The notes under the pieces were generated by a model. It had not been told where the DNA came from and ran no database searches. It saw only the letters and a list, made by a program, of their open reading frames with translations. A DNA stretch of 6,780 bases, taken from contig CALAUZ010000372.1 in NCBI GenBank assembly GCA_937892105.1, positions 1 through 6,780 of the forward strand. The letters run 5' to 3'. This DNA is from an uncultured Fretibacterium sp. (GTDB taxonomy: Bacteria; Synergistota; Synergistia; Synergistales; Aminobacteriaceae). The translations under genes were made by a program, and so were the position numbers. Below are positions 6,638 through 6,780 of this stretch, in pieces. Position 1 is the stretch's first letter, and every line of letters starts with the position of its first letter.

Positions 6638-6780
6638 TTCGGTTTTGGCCTCCTTTGTTTTTTCTTGTGCTTCTGGCGGAGTATTGATTTTGACAGCGTT
6701 TTTAGGCAGTTTCCCACTCAAAAATTCGTCTATACGAGCGAAACCGAAACCACTCTGAAAAATTGTTCCGCCTTTCACTG
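6251..6780 (-). CDS. Prohead protease (ClpP/S49-type), C-terminal part with scaffold domain; 5' end off the window
   Basis: Only the last ~175 codons are visible and the frame is still open at the right edge, so the GTG near 6778 is probably not the true start. The first ~25 residues contain GFARIDEFLSG, which I read as the end of a ClpP-fold protease; the catalytic Ser/Lys or Ser/His region would lie outside the window. A Pro/Lys/Glu-rich linker follows (KINTPPEAQEKTKEAK). The last ~128 residues are charged and helical (ELEKAYPDFAGEIRNSADEAG, then AERDRLKALDG), ending NEINRMRGYR. That layout is typical of phage head proteases carrying a C-terminal scaffold region. The role would be to guide procapsid assembly and then cleave the scaffold during head maturation. 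It lies directly upstream of the decoration and capsid genes, as expected. Its TAA overlaps the next ATG (TAATG). The family call rests on layout and context more than on a catalytic motif. Confidence 0.75.
   Translation of the reverse strand, partial: VKGGTIFQSGFGFARIDEFLSGKLPKNAVKINTPPEAQEKTKEAKTEMDINNVVELEKAYPDFAGEIRNSADEAGYKRGVQAERDRLKALDGLNAPGREAIIAKAKYEEPKDARDVAIELLQSDKAQAQLNALHYDAEAINGALPPQRDIPSDKADEEAAINAVVNEINRMRGYR
6649..6654 (-). promoter_or_regulatory. Strong internal Shine-Dalgarno (AGGAGG) for the nested scaffold start
   Basis: AGGAGG lies inside the protease coding frame, 11 bases before the in-frame ATG at 6637. No ribosome site is needed for the long product here, so its presence supports a second initiation event. 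Confidence 0.65.

Noticed and set aside
1..6780. A tailocin (headless contractile particle)
   Set aside because: Scaffold, decoration and capsid genes are present and intact, while the sheath is the damaged part, which is the opposite of what a tailocin keeps.

Overview
The window is a piece of a tailed-phage (contractile-tail, myovirus-type) structural operon. Every gene reads on the minus strand, so the gene order runs from the right edge to the left edge. The head genes are of lambda type: a ClpP-type protease/scaffold tail, a gpD-like decoration protein and a gpE-like major capsid protein. The tail genes are of P2 type: FI sheath, FII tube, the E/E' assembly chaperone pair and the tape measure. 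No host gene, integrase or tRNA is present, so the host cannot be named. Shine-Dalgarno sites are strong (AGGAGG recurs), GC is moderate and genes are tightly packed, which fits a prophage of an ordinary SD-using bacterium. An anaerobe of the Synergistetes or Firmicutes/Negativicutes type is only a guess.

Layout, right to left. 6780-6251: C-terminal end of the prohead protease with its scaffold domain. It contains an internal AGGAGG-ATG that could give a separate 128-residue scaffold, as in lambda C/Nu3. 6251-5838: head decoration protein. 5824-4760: complete major capsid protein. 4760-4560: small 66-residue protein coupled to the capsid gene by TGATG. 4579-4448: a 43-codon gene start that runs directly into 3' tail-sheath sequence. 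4496-3591: tail sheath lacking its N-terminal part. 3579-3055: complete tail tube. 3039-2701: tail assembly chaperone, with a T TTT TTG slippery heptamer at 2779-2773 that opens a -1 frame to 2543 (P2 E/E+E' arrangement). 2535-1: tape measure, broken by an in-frame TAG at 2013-2011 and by a one-base frameshift near 1531, and continuing off the left edge.

How the parts would work together: protease and scaffold build the procapsid from capsid protein, which is then stabilised by the decoration protein. Sheath and tube form the contractile tail around a length set by the tape measure, with E and E+E' as chaperones on the tape measure.

State of the element: three separate lesions are visible. 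They are the deletion that fuses a head-side gene start to the sheath 3' half, the amber codon in the tape measure and the frameshift in the tape measure. Head-tail connector genes expected between the capsid and the sheath are missing. As it stands the sequence reads as a decaying, tail-defective prophage. The best-preserved interesting signals are the programmed-frameshift site, the nested scaffold start, and an internal duplication of about 107 residues inside the tape measure. There is no gene-free stretch over 300 bases, and I saw no promoter, terminator, tRNA, CRISPR or insertion sequence.
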